Shown: one piece after another, positions 17,283-25,487 of the stretch
Position numbering within the stretch: position 1 is the stretch's first letter
How the letters are laid out: each line of letters begins with the position of its first letter
Source: DASVUS01 sp036388675
Lineage (GTDB): Bacteria; Armatimonadota; Abditibacteriia; Abditibacteriales; Abditibacteriaceae
Assembly: GCA_036388675.1 (NCBI GenBank)
Contig: DASVRI010000012.1
Location: 1-64,000 of the forward strand
Direction: 5' to 3'
DNA: 64,000 nt
The notes under the pieces: generated by a model
Database searches by the model: none
What the model was told of the DNA's origin: nothing
The model's input: the letters and a program-made list of their open reading frames with translations, nothing else
Program-made: the position numbers and the translations under genes

Positions 17283-18950
17283 ATGCAATTAGGCAGCCGC
17301 ATCGGACCTTACGAAATCCGCGAGCTTATTGGTGAAGGCGGCATGGCCAGTGTGTACAAAGTGTGGCACACCGGCTTGCATCGCTTCGAGGCACTCAAGG
17401 TGCCGCGCCAGCACGGTTCGCAGCCTGCCGAATCCGATTTCGTGCAGCGCCTGCTCAACGAAGCGCGCATCGCGGCGCAGTTGCATCATCCGCACATCGT
17501 CGGCATTCACAACGTCAGCGACGCCGAGGCTGCGGTGCAGTTCTTCGCCATGGAATATGTGGCGGGCTACGACCTGGCACAACTGCTGGAGCAGCGGCAG
17601 CAGTTGTCCTTTCAGGAAGGCTTGCCCATTCTGCGCCAGGTGGCCGAAGCGCTTGATCACGCGCACATGCACGGCGTGGTACACCGCGACATTAAACCGG
17701 CCAACATTTTGTTGCAGGAAGTGAGCAATCCCGGCGGCTGGATGGCTAAAGTCGTCGATTTCGGCATCTCGCGCGCAGCGGAAGACATGGGCGGCACCAA
17801 GCTGACCAAAAGCGGCATGATTGTGGGCACGCCGGAATACATGTCGCCGGAGCAGGCCGGCAACGGAGATGTGGTCGATTATCGCACCGACATTTACTCG
17901 CTGGGCATTGTGGCCTACGAGATGCTGTGCGGCCATCCGCCGTTTACCGCCGGTGAGGGCGTCAGCCGCATGTCGATTTTGATGAGTCATGTGCGCGACA
18001 TGCCGCAACCGCCCGCCGAGCACATCCCCAATTTACCCATGGCGGCCAACAACGCGATATTGAAAGCGTTGGCCAAACATCCCGAAGATCGCTTCGATTC
18101 GTGCGCCGACTTCATGCGCGCGTTGTCGGGGTCGGTGACGGTCACGCCACCGGCGATGTTTCGCAGCACACCGCAGCCTATGCCGGTTGCAAATATCAAT
18201 ACCCGAACGCCTTATCCGATGACGGCGCCGGAAATCCTGGCGAGTACTCAAACCGCTTCCAAAGGCTCGAGACTGTGGCCGGCTGTGGCCGGGGGAATCG
18301 CAGTTCTCGCTTGCGGCGCGCTCGGCTGGGCAGTTTTTCGCAGCGGTTCGCCGGATGTCACTACGCCCATTGCACCGTCGCGAACACCAGTCGGAACTCC
18401 GGTGCCAACAGCCACCGCAACGCCCGCACCGGCGCCGACTCTCGTGCCGGCTGTGGCGCCGACAGCCATGCCGACGCCCCGGCCAACGGCAGCACCTCGG
18501 CCAACGGCAGCACCTCGGCCAACGGCAGCACCAAAACCCGCTGTGCAAACGCGCATCGAGCAGGTGCGTCGCACGCGCGAAGTGCCGTTCACACGCAAGA
18601 CGGTGCGTAGCGCAACGTTGCCCCTGGGTCAAAGAAGAGTCGTGCGCAAAGGCAGGCCCGGCACACGCGAAGTCGTGATTGAAATCCGCTACCGGGACGC
18701 GCAGGAGTTGTCGCGCAAGGTGTTGGCGACACGAGTACTCAAAGCGCCGGTAGCGCAGCAGGAAGTTGTTGGAACGCGTGTTGCAACAGCGCCTCGCCGC
18801 TTGCCGGTGGCCACACCGCGACGCCCCGCACGTCGAAAATCACCTCAATTGGAAAGACCCGTGCAGCAACATGCACCACGACGCATCCACCGACCGGCGC
18901 GTCGTTCAAGCCCTCCGGCACCGATCCGTGAAGCGCCGCTGCCGAGATGA
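17283..18950 (+). CDS. Membrane Ser/Thr protein kinase (PknB type)
   Basis: 555 residues. A Hanks-type kinase domain covers residues ~8-285: glycine loop GEGGMASVY, catalytic Lys in EALKVPRQ, HRD loop VHRDIKPANILL, VVDFGISRA, and TPEYMSPEQ. A single membrane helix lies near residues 330-350. The outer C-terminal part is Pro/Thr/Arg-rich, with three in-frame 18-bp repeats (PTAAPR) and a very basic remainder; it has no PASTA domain. It likely phosphorylates cytoplasmic targets in response to an envelope cue. The upstream FHA-cyclase and downstream WD40 protein are natural partners. The last codons are duplicated downstream (19-bp units at 18932 and 18951). Confidence 0.92.
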   Translation: MQLGSRIGPYEIRELIGEGGMASVYKVWHTGLHRFEALKVPRQHGSQPAESDFVQRLLNEARIAAQLHHPHIVGIHNVSDAEAAVQFFAMEYVAGYDLAQLLEQRQQLSFQEGLPILRQVAEALDHAHMHGVVHRDIKPANILLQEVSNPGGWMAKVVDFGISRAAEDMGGTKLTKSGMIVGTPEYMSPEQAGNGDVVDYRTDIYSLGIVAYEMLCGHPPFTAGEGVSRMSILMSHVRDMPQPPAEHIPNLPMAANNAILKALAKHPEDRFDSCADFMRALSGSVTVTPPAMFRSTPQPMPVANINTRTPYPMTAPEILASTQTASKGSRLWPAVAGGIAVLACGALGWAVFRSGSPDVTTPIAPSRTPVGTPVPTATATPAPAPTLVPAVAPTAMPTPRPTAAPRPTAAPRPTAAPKPAVQTRIEQVRRTREVPFTRKTVRSATLPLGQRRVVRKGRPGTREVVIEIRYRDAQELSRKVLATRVLKAPVAQQEVVGTRVATAPRRLPVATPRRPARRKSPQLERPVQQHAPRRIHRPARRSSPPAPIREAPLPR

Positions 18951-18988
18951 AGCGCCGCTGCCGAGATGATGCGGCAAGTGCCGAGATG
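18932..18988 (+). repeat. 19-bp tandem duplication of the kinase gene's end
   Basis: Two perfect 19-base units at 18932-18950 and 18951-18969, followed by a degenerate third. The first unit ends with the kinase stop codon TGA. It is the same kind of stop-codon duplication seen at csaB, the cyclase gene and the WD40 gene. Confidence 0.85.
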
Positions 18989-19087
18989 CGGTAAGGCACA
19001 GCGAGCCTGGCGAAATTGGGTTAGTGAAGCGCTGTTGTTCACTTCGCTTTGAATAAAATGGGGAAACTCCAACAGGAAAGCTGTGAT

Positions 19088-20446
19088 ATGAAAAGCAGAC
19101 GATGGATCTCAACATCCGTGCTATGCCTGTTTTTAGGCGTGTTGCCTGTCGGACAATATCTGCCGCAGGGGATGCTGGCGCAGGTTCTGGTGCCACGCGC
19201 CCTGGCGCAAACGGTGCAAACTCCGGCGCGGCGGCGCGCCATTTTGCTGGTGCGCGACGCGGCCACGGCGTTTCAGCGCGGCAATATGAATCGCACGTTG
19301 GCGCTCACCGGCGCCGCCACGGCAGCCGATCCGTCTTACCCGCGCGCTTACATTTATCGTGGCGTTGCGCTGGAGAAACTGGGCAATCGCGGAGCAGCAC
19401 GTGTCGCCTACAATCGAGTACTCGCTTTGGCACCCGGCAGTCAGGATGCGGCTTACGCACGCTCCAAGCTCAAGGAGATGGGATCCCCCGCAACCCTTGT
19501 GGCGCGCCCTCTCAATCTGTCGCGCAGAACGGTGCGCGTGCCGGTGGGCAGCGTCAACGAAGCGGAGTATCCGGTGCAGAACCTGTTGCGCAGACTGCAC
19601 CAGGACACCGGCATTCTCGCGCTAACTTTTGTTCCGCGCAGCACTTTGCTGGCCAGCGGCGGCAGTGACGGCACGGTGCGACTGTGGGATACGAGCAGTG
19701 GAACCCTGCGCTGGAAGAAGGATGGGCACGCCGATCGTGTGAATGCCATTGCCGTTTCGCCCGATGGATCGCTTGTGGCGACAGGCAGCCGCGATGAAGT
19801 GGTGCAGTTGCGCAATGTTGGCACTGGCGCGTCGCGGCAAGTTTTACGCGGCGGCACCGGCGCCGTCACATCGCTTGCCTTTTCCCCGGAGGGGCGCACG
19901 CTGGTCGCCGGCACCATGAGTGGTGTGTCGCTGTGGAATGCCGCCAGCGGGCGGCTTCTGCGCCGCGTGCAAACCGGGCTTCCTGTTGTTGCCGTTGCCT
20001 TCGCTCCGGACGGCAGCCTGATCGCCAGTGCCGGTTACGACCGCATCGTGCGCTTGTGGAATGCACGCAATGGACAACTGCTGCGCTCGTTTCCCCGCAT
20101 GGAACTGGCGATAACCGCCCTTGCATTTTCTCCGAACAGCCGCACTCTGGCTGTGGGCGGCGTCGGCAACGCCAGCCTGTGGGATGTGCGCAGTGGAAGT
20201 CGCTTGCACCTGCTGCGGCACGCCGGCTCGATGGTGTCGGAAGTCGCATTTTCATCCGATGGTCGCACGCTGGCCAGCAGCAGTTCCGATAAGTTCGCCC
20301 GATTGTGGGATGTTGGCAGTGGCCAACTGCGCTGGAAATTGCGCGGCCACGTAGCCGATGTCAGCTCCGTTGCGTGGAGTGCAGGCGCCGGTCTGCTGGC
20401 AACGGGTAGCGCCGACAAAACCATTTCGGTGTGGCGCGTCCGTTAA
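19088..20446 (+). CDS. Secreted TPR-WD40 repeat protein
   Basis: 452 residues from the ATG at 19088 (AGGAAAG upstream); a TTG at 19049 is less likely. A signal peptide or anchor spans residues ~5-40. Two TPR-like helices follow (RDAATAFQRGNMNRTLA, AYIYRGVALEKLGNRGAARVAYNRVL). From residue ~165 there are seven WD40 blades, each with the SPDG...LASGS...VRLWD pattern, enough for one full propeller. Such proteins scaffold protein complexes. Next to a kinase gene it may belong to the same envelope signalling group. A 15-bp direct repeat follows the stop at 20462-20491. Confidence 0.85.
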   Translation: MKSRRWISTSVLCLFLGVLPVGQYLPQGMLAQVLVPRALAQTVQTPARRRAILLVRDAATAFQRGNMNRTLALTGAATAADPSYPRAYIYRGVALEKLGNRGAARVAYNRVLALAPGSQDAAYARSKLKEMGSPATLVARPLNLSRRTVRVPVGSVNEAEYPVQNLLRRLHQDTGILALTFVPRSTLLASGGSDGTVRLWDTSSGTLRWKKDGHADRVNAIAVSPDGSLVATGSRDEVVQLRNVGTGASRQVLRGGTGAVTSLAFSPEGRTLVAGTMSGVSLWNAASGRLLRRVQTGLPVVAVAFAPDGSLIASAGYDRIVRLWNARNGQLLRSFPRMELAITALAFSPNSRTLAVGGVGNASLWDVRSGSRLHLLRHAGSMVSEVAFSSDGRTLASSSSDKFARLWDVGSGQLRWKLRGHVADVSSVAWSAGAGLLATGSADKTISVWRVR

Positions 20447-20461
20447 TGGCGGGCTGTCCCT

Positions 20462-20491
20462 GATGTGAGTGACGCGGATGTGAGTGGCGCG
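20462..20491 (+). repeat. Two 15-bp tandem units after the WD40 gene
   Basis: GATGTGAGTGACGCG at 20462-20476 is repeated with one change at 20477-20491, sixteen bases after the WD40 gene stop. The gap to mgsA is otherwise featureless. Confidence 0.75.
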
Positions 20492-20520
20492 CGCACTCCA
20501 AGTATCGTAAACCAGAAGCA

Positions 20521-20910
20521 ATGATTGCTCTTATTGCCCACGACCACAAAAAAGACGATCTCATCGAATTCTGCCGGCGCCATCGCACGACGCTGGCGCA
20601 CCACGAATTGGTTGCCACCGGCACCACAGGACGCCGCATCCATGAAGCGACTGCTTTGCCGCTTCAATATGTCAACTCGGGGCCGCTGGGCGGCGACGCG
20701 CAAATTGCGGCACGCGTTTGCGAAGGTCTGGTGGAGGCTGTTATTTTCCTGGTTGACCCGCTTTACTCGCATCCACACGAGCCGGACGTGCAGGGTTTGC
20801 TGCGCATCTGTAACCTGTCCAATGTGCCGCTGGCTACCAACCTGGCGACTGCCGAAATGATTATCGACACGCTGGCCATGGCCATTTCACCAGTTGCAGC
20901 ATCCACGTGA
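20521..20910 (+). CDS. mgsA: Methylglyoxal synthase
   Basis: 129 residues, slightly shorter than the ~150-residue E. coli enzyme because the N-terminal extension is missing. It starts at IALIAHDHKKDDL. The phosphate-binding GTTGRR lies near residue 42, the catalytic Asp in GGDAQI near 68, and the second Asp/His motif DPLYSHPHEPDV near 90. The enzyme converts dihydroxyacetone phosphate to methylglyoxal and phosphate in the cytoplasm, a bypass of lower glycolysis under phosphate limitation. It lies 74 bases after the WD40 gene. The GAGTACTC octamer at 20909 overlaps its last codon. Confidence 0.92.
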   Translation: MIALIAHDHKKDDLIEFCRRHRTTLAHHELVATGTTGRRIHEATALPLQYVNSGPLGGDAQIAARVCEGLVEAVIFLVDPLYSHPHEPDVQGLLRICNLSNVPLATNLATAEMIIDTLAMAISPVAAST

Positions 20911-20954
20911 GTACTCAACAATAGCCTCCCGTGGGTTGTTTGCCTTTCCCTCAG

Positions 20955-20981
20955 CACACAGAGATTGTTAATCTCTGTGTG
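20955..20981 (+). promoter_or_regulatory. Hairpin directly before the UPF0182 start codon
   Basis: Perfect 12-bp arms at 20955-20966 and 20970-20981 with a 3-base loop. The stem ends two bases before the ATG at 20984, so no ribosome-binding site can be exposed when it is folded. It may end the mgsA transcript or act as a translational switch for the next gene. There is no T-tract. Confidence 0.6.
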
Positions 20982-20983
20982 TC

Positions 20984-23900
20984 ATGCGTCGTTTTCTCAA
21001 ATTCCTCTTCTGGTTCCTGGTTGTCTATGTCATCGCTTCTCGTCTCGCGGCGTGGTGGGTCGAGTCGTGGTGGTTCGATGAAGTAGGATACCGCCGCGTT
21101 TATCTGGTTCTGCTGAGTACTCGCCTGGCTTTATTTGCGTGTGGTGCTTTCGGCGTCGCAGCGTTTTTATGGCTGAATATTCGCATCGCCTGGCGAGCAG
21201 AAAATCATCGGCGCTTGGAAGAGCAGGCGCTTGAAAAAGAAGTTCCCGCTCTGCTGCGCGACCAGAGCTTCGAGCCACCGGAACTTGAACGTTATCGACA
21301 TTGGCTGGTCGTCCTAGGCGTTGGCGCCATGGCGCTGCTGGGCGGCATCGCGGCTGGTTTGAATTGGCCCTTGTGGCTGCGCCTGACCAATGCTGTAAAA
21401 GTCGGTTCGACGGATCCGGTTTTTGGCCGCGACCTGGGCTTTTATCTTTTCCAGTTGCCCGCGTTGCAGTTCTTGTGGCTATATGTTTTTGTTCTACTCG
21501 GTCTGGCTTTGATAACGGTGTTTGTCATCTACGGGCAGGAAAATGAGTTTGAGATCAGCGGCAGCACGACAGCCTTGTCGCCGTGGGCGTTGCGTCACAT
21601 GGCTGCGCTTGGTGCGGCTCTGCTGGTGTGGAAAGCGGTCGGCTACCAGCTTGTCTCCTACAATCTTCTGCTGTCGCGACGGAGCACTGTCTTTGGCATC
21701 GGCTACACCGATTTTTACTTACGATTGCCGCTGCTCAAGGTGATGATGCTGATCGCTCTGGTGTGTGCGGGGTCCCTGTGGTGGTGGAGCCGTCGCAACG
21801 ACGTGCGACGCACGGGTCTGACTTTTTGCGCTTATGTGGCGGCTTCGACGGTGTTGCTGGTCATCGTGCCGGGTTTATTTCAACACTTGAGCGTGGAGCC
21901 CAACGACGGACGCGAAGCGCGCTTCCTCGACTGGCAAGTCGCGGCCACGAAGCAGGCTTACGGCCTCAGCGCTTTGGGAAGTCGGCAGAATTGGAACGTT
22001 CGTGCCACGTCTATGCGTCCTGCGTCCGCACGTCCCGCGTCCACACGTCCGACCGTGCAAATCGTGACGAATGCGGCGGCTGGTTTTCCATTGTGGCGCC
22101 GCGATGCCTTGCTGCAAGTGCTCAATGAAATGTTCGAGGATGGCTCAGGCCACTTCACGGATGTCGATCTCGACCGCTATCGAATTGGTGATGAAGTGCG
22201 GCCCGTGTTTGTTGCCGCGCGTGAGTTGATGCCGCTAACTGGTTCCGCCATGCTGCGCCCCGGCGGCATCTTGCGACCGACGACTGGTGCCACACCGGAA
22301 AGCCAACCCACACAGTCGCAGATTGGCGCTTCGTGGATTGACCAACATCTGCACCAGACACACGGCGCCGGGCTGCTGATATGCGATGCCAACCGCACCG
22401 ATGCAGCAGGCCGTCCACTTATCTACAGCGCCGAGATGCTGCCGTCACAACAAGTGCCGTCACAACGAGACCGTAACTCCGTCACGAGTACTCGCAACGG
22501 TACGTCTTCACCGCTGCGTGTGGTTCGCCCCGAAATATTCTTCGGTGAGTTTCCGGTTTACCAGCCGATGTTGCCGCAACCGCTCCGTTCGCAAGTTGCG
22601 CTGTCACAGGCCGCGCAAGTGACCGCGCTGCCACTCGCACCAGGTGGCAGGGCGTCGCTCGAAGTTGGCCAGCGCTCCGCGTTGCCTGAGCCTGGCGGCG
22701 TGGTGTCCAGTATACCTGTCGCCGTTGCCGCGCCCGTTCCTGTCGCGCAGTATGTGGTCGTCCATACGCCGGGTGCAGCCGGTAACGTTGCGCCAGGCGC
22801 TACATCCGAGTACTCGGGAAAGGCCGGCGTGCCGATAGAAACAAAATGGCGCCAGTGGCTCATGGCGTGGCGCTTCCATGATGTGCGGCTGGCGCTTTCC
22901 AATTCGGTGGATGTGCAGAGTCGCGTGCTATGGCATCGGCGTGTGGTGGAGCGGTGTCGCAACATTGCGCCGTTTCTGTCCTTTGTGGATAGCGATCCTT
23001 ATCCGGTGCTCACTGAAGACGGGCGCATTGTGTGGCTGCTCGACATCTACTCGACGAGCGACAGTTATCCCTACTCGGAGCCGCTGGATACCGTCACAGG
23101 CTGGAATTATCTGCGCGGCTCCATCAAGGCAACGGTTGATGCCTACGATGGCACAGTGAATTTTTACATCGCCGACTCCAGCGATGCCGTTGTGCAGTGT
23201 TACGCGCGCGCCTTTCCCGAGTTGTTCCAGCCACTGAGCACCATGCCTGAAGACCTGCGGCGCCACGCTCGCTATCCGGCTTCGGCGCTTCATGCGCAAA
23301 GTCGCGCGTGGGCACGATTGCGCCATTTGAAAAACGACGCGCCGCTGCGCGAAGTAGTCACAATTCCCGATTACGTGGCGCTGCCCAATGCGCCAGTTGC
23401 AACAGGCGAAGCTCCAATCGAGTACTCAACGCGCAGTAAAAACTTAGGCGAGTCTCTCGCCGCGCCGGAATTCTTCGCCACCACATTTCTGGTGACGGCG
23501 CACGAAGCGGAGCGTGCCAGCACTGTTGTGGAAATGGATCTTTCTCGCCACATTACCCGCGGGCTACTCGCCGACGGACGCTATGATGGGCCATATAGTG
23601 ATGTGCCGTTAACGCAACGTCTGTGGCTGTGGACACCGTCTGCTAAAGTGCAACTGTCGGCACAATACTCACCGCCGCCCGCTGACCAGCCAGGACTGTT
23701 ACCCGGTCGCGTAGAATCCATAAGGAGAACGCGGGCGGGCGCGGTGCCGCTGGGCGATGCACTACTGGGAGTGCAAAGCCAGTGGGAGAATCCCGGCGGG
23801 CGCAACCCTCAACTTAAAGAAGTCATTTTTCAATGGAACAGTCAGGTTATTCGTGCAGAGTCGTTTGACGCAGCATTGCGCGAGTTGCGAGCCACTGCAC

Positions 23901-24094
23901 TTTTGGCCACGATGTCGCAGCCTGTCACCGCGCCGCCTAAACCACGAGCGGCTCCTCGGCCTGCCGAAGTTCTGGAACGCGCCCGTGCCCAATTCGACGC
24001 GATGCAGCGTGCCCGTCGTGTCAGCGACTGGCCCGCTTACGGTGCTGCCGAAAAGAAACTGGGTGAACTGTTGCGCAGCCTCCCTGCGCAGTGA
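20984..24094 (+). CDS. UPF0182 family membrane protein
   Basis: 1036 residues, in the family's usual range. The first ~310 residues hold about seven membrane helices, starting with WFLVVYVIASRLAAWWVESWWF, a recognisable UPF0182 opening shown here in part. Then comes a large extracytoplasmic domain with conserved stretches such as GEFPVYQP, WLLDIYSTSDSYPYS and GAVPLGDALLG. Residues ~345-360 contain a short Arg/Pro/Ala/Ser/Thr repeat (two 15-bp units). Three GAGTACTC octamers fall in poorly conserved linkers (21115, 22486, 22808) and a fourth at 23420. The function of the family is unknown; it is presumed envelope-associated. Confidence 0.9.
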   Translation: MRRFLKFLFWFLVVYVIASRLAAWWVESWWFDEVGYRRVYLVLLSTRLALFACGAFGVAAFLWLNIRIAWRAENHRRLEEQALEKEVPALLRDQSFEPPELERYRHWLVVLGVGAMALLGGIAAGLNWPLWLRLTNAVKVGSTDPVFGRDLGFYLFQLPALQFLWLYVFVLLGLALITVFVIYGQENEFEISGSTTALSPWALRHMAALGAALLVWKAVGYQLVSYNLLLSRRSTVFGIGYTDFYLRLPLLKVMMLIALVCAGSLWWWSRRNDVRRTGLTFCAYVAASTVLLVIVPGLFQHLSVEPNDGREARFLDWQVAATKQAYGLSALGSRQNWNVRATSMRPASARPASTRPTVQIVTNAAAGFPLWRRDALLQVLNEMFEDGSGHFTDVDLDRYRIGDEVRPVFVAARELMPLTGSAMLRPGGILRPTTGATPESQPTQSQIGASWIDQHLHQTHGAGLLICDANRTDAAGRPLIYSAEMLPSQQVPSQRDRNSVTSTRNGTSSPLRVVRPEIFFGEFPVYQPMLPQPLRSQVALSQAAQVTALPLAPGGRASLEVGQRSALPEPGGVVSSIPVAVAAPVPVAQYVVVHTPGAAGNVAPGATSEYSGKAGVPIETKWRQWLMAWRFHDVRLALSNSVDVQSRVLWHRRVVERCRNIAPFLSFVDSDPYPVLTEDGRIVWLLDIYSTSDSYPYSEPLDTVTGWNYLRGSIKATVDAYDGTVNFYIADSSDAVVQCYARAFPELFQPLSTMPEDLRRHARYPASALHAQSRAWARLRHLKNDAPLREVVTIPDYVALPNAPVATGEAPIEYSTRSKNLGESLAAPEFFATTFLVTAHEAERASTVVEMDLSRHITRGLLADGRYDGPYSDVPLTQRLWLWTPSAKVQLSAQYSPPPADQPGLLPGRVESIRRTRAGAVPLGDALLGVQSQWENPGGRNPQLKEVIFQWNSQVIRAESFDAALRELRATALLATMSQPVTAPPKPRAAPRPAEVLERARAQFDAMQRARRVSDWPAYGAAEKKLGELLRSLPAQ

Positions 24095-24111
24095 ATTGAT
24101 GTTGTCCAATC

Positions 24112-24182
24112 CGTAGGGGCGCACGGCGTGCGCCTTCATTCACTGGCCAATGACAACAGGACGCACGCCATGCGCCCCTACG
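24112..24182. repeat. Dispersed inverted-repeat element, copy B
   Basis: Ends match those of the elements at 8783-8860 and 61937-62006, forming a long hairpin. It lies between the convergent UPF0182 and esterase genes and could double as their terminator. The right flank GAAACGTGCTCTAA is shared with copy A. Confidence 0.8.
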
Positions 24183-24210
24183 CGAAACACAACCGCACCT
24201 GAAACGTGCT

Positions 24211-25182
24211 CTAAAGTTGTGCCAGGAAATCGAACACCTTATCCGAAGCGCCGGGTGGGCCTTCGTGCCCGAAGTCGGGGTAGATTAGCAAGTCCTTCTT
24301 TGATTGAATTTTGTTGTAGGCAGCGAATTGCGTGGAGGGCGGGCACACGGTATCGGCCAGGCAGACGATCATCAACATTTCGGCACGGATGCGATGCGCC
24401 AGATGTTGGTTGTCGATGTAACCGAGCATGTTCCAGATGTCGTCTTCGCGCTCATGTAGCGGATCAAAAGAGCGGAAATAGTCGCGAATTTCAGCGTAAG
24501 CGGCGACTGCCAGATCCATTTCCCACACGCGTTTGTAGTCGCACAGGAACGGATACCACGCCGCTGCTCGTTTGATGCGTGGCTCCAGCGCGGCACAGGC
24601 CAGAGTGAGCGCTCCGCCCTGCGAACCGCCGGTTGCCGCGACGCGCGTCTCATCCACTTCGGGCATGTTCATCACGATGCCGGCGAGCTGTGCGCAATCG
24701 AGATAAACCGAACGGAACAGAAGTTCTTCGGGCTGGCCATTCAGAGCGTTGTCCAGGCCGCGAATGAAGTGGCCGGAGATCGTCTTGCCCATGGTGCCGC
24801 CGACATCCTGCGACAGTCCCGATTGGCCGCGCACATCCAGAGCCGCGACGGAGTAGCCTTGCGAAACGAGCGCCAGTTTGTCCTGCCAGTCGCCGCTGCT
24901 GCCGCTATAACCATGAAATATCACCACAGCCGGGTGTGGTTGCGGCGCGTTTTTTGGGCGCAGATACTTGGCGTGCACGCGCGCACCGCCGACACCCGTG
25001 AAGTAAAGATGAAAGCATTCGGCGAAAGAGGAATTCAACTCGTGCGGCACCAGTTCAACGTTGGGTTCGAGGGCGCGCATTTCCTGCACGGCCTTGTCCC
25101 AGTACTCGTCCATGTCGGCGGGGCGCGGGTTGCGGCCCTCATACTTCAACAACTCCGGCAACGGCATGTCGATCAGCGGCAT
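24211..25182 (-). CDS. Acetyl xylan esterase / cephalosporin-C deacetylase (CE7)
   Basis: 323 residues from the ATG at 25182 (AAGGAAC upstream), the usual CE7 length. The alpha/beta-hydrolase triad is visible: Ser in GGSQGG (~residue 190), Asp in LADTVCPPSTQFA (~275) and His in DFGHEG (~303). The family fingerprint RGQSGLSQDVGG is present (~125). CE7 enzymes remove acetyl groups from xylo-oligosaccharides and similar small acetylated compounds. No signal peptide is present, so it works in the cytoplasm on imported sugars. It faces the convergent UPF0182 gene. Confidence 0.92.
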   Translation of the reverse strand: MPLIDMPLPELLKYEGRNPRPADMDEYWDKAVQEMRALEPNVELVPHELNSSFAECFHLYFTGVGGARVHAKYLRPKNAPQPHPAVVIFHGYSGSSGDWQDKLALVSQGYSVAALDVRGQSGLSQDVGGTMGKTISGHFIRGLDNALNGQPEELLFRSVYLDCAQLAGIVMNMPEVDETRVAATGGSQGGALTLACAALEPRIKRAAAWYPFLCDYKRVWEMDLAVAAYAEIRDYFRSFDPLHEREDDIWNMLGYIDNQHLAHRIRAEMLMIVCLADTVCPPSTQFAAYNKIQSKKDLLIYPDFGHEGPPGASDKVFDFLAQL

Positions 25183-25487
25183 GATGTTCCTTTTTGTGGT
25201 GTTTGCCAGGCGCCGAGATAGATGTCTCTGGCGGCTGAGGCAATTAGGATGTGTCCCGTAGTATAGCCGCAGCGAGGCCGGATTTTCGCACCTAATTAAC
25301 ACCAGAGAAATCGGAAATTCTGCATCATACAGGGCCGTTTACTGCCTCGCGAATACTCGTGAGCACTGGCGCGCGGCGTTAGAGTCGGTTTTAATCTGTT
25401 TTGCTGCCGGTTGACGGCGCTGCCGGCTGGCGACGCTCTGCCCGGCCTACTAAAACGATCCGGCGTTAGATGTGACATGCAAACACC
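25183..25487. other. Divergent promoter region between esterase and permease genes
   Basis: This 305-base gap holds the start regions of two divergent genes. I see no RNA gene. A GAATACTC near 25350 is a one-base variant of the common octamer. Promoter boxes could not be assigned with confidence. Confidence 0.4.
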
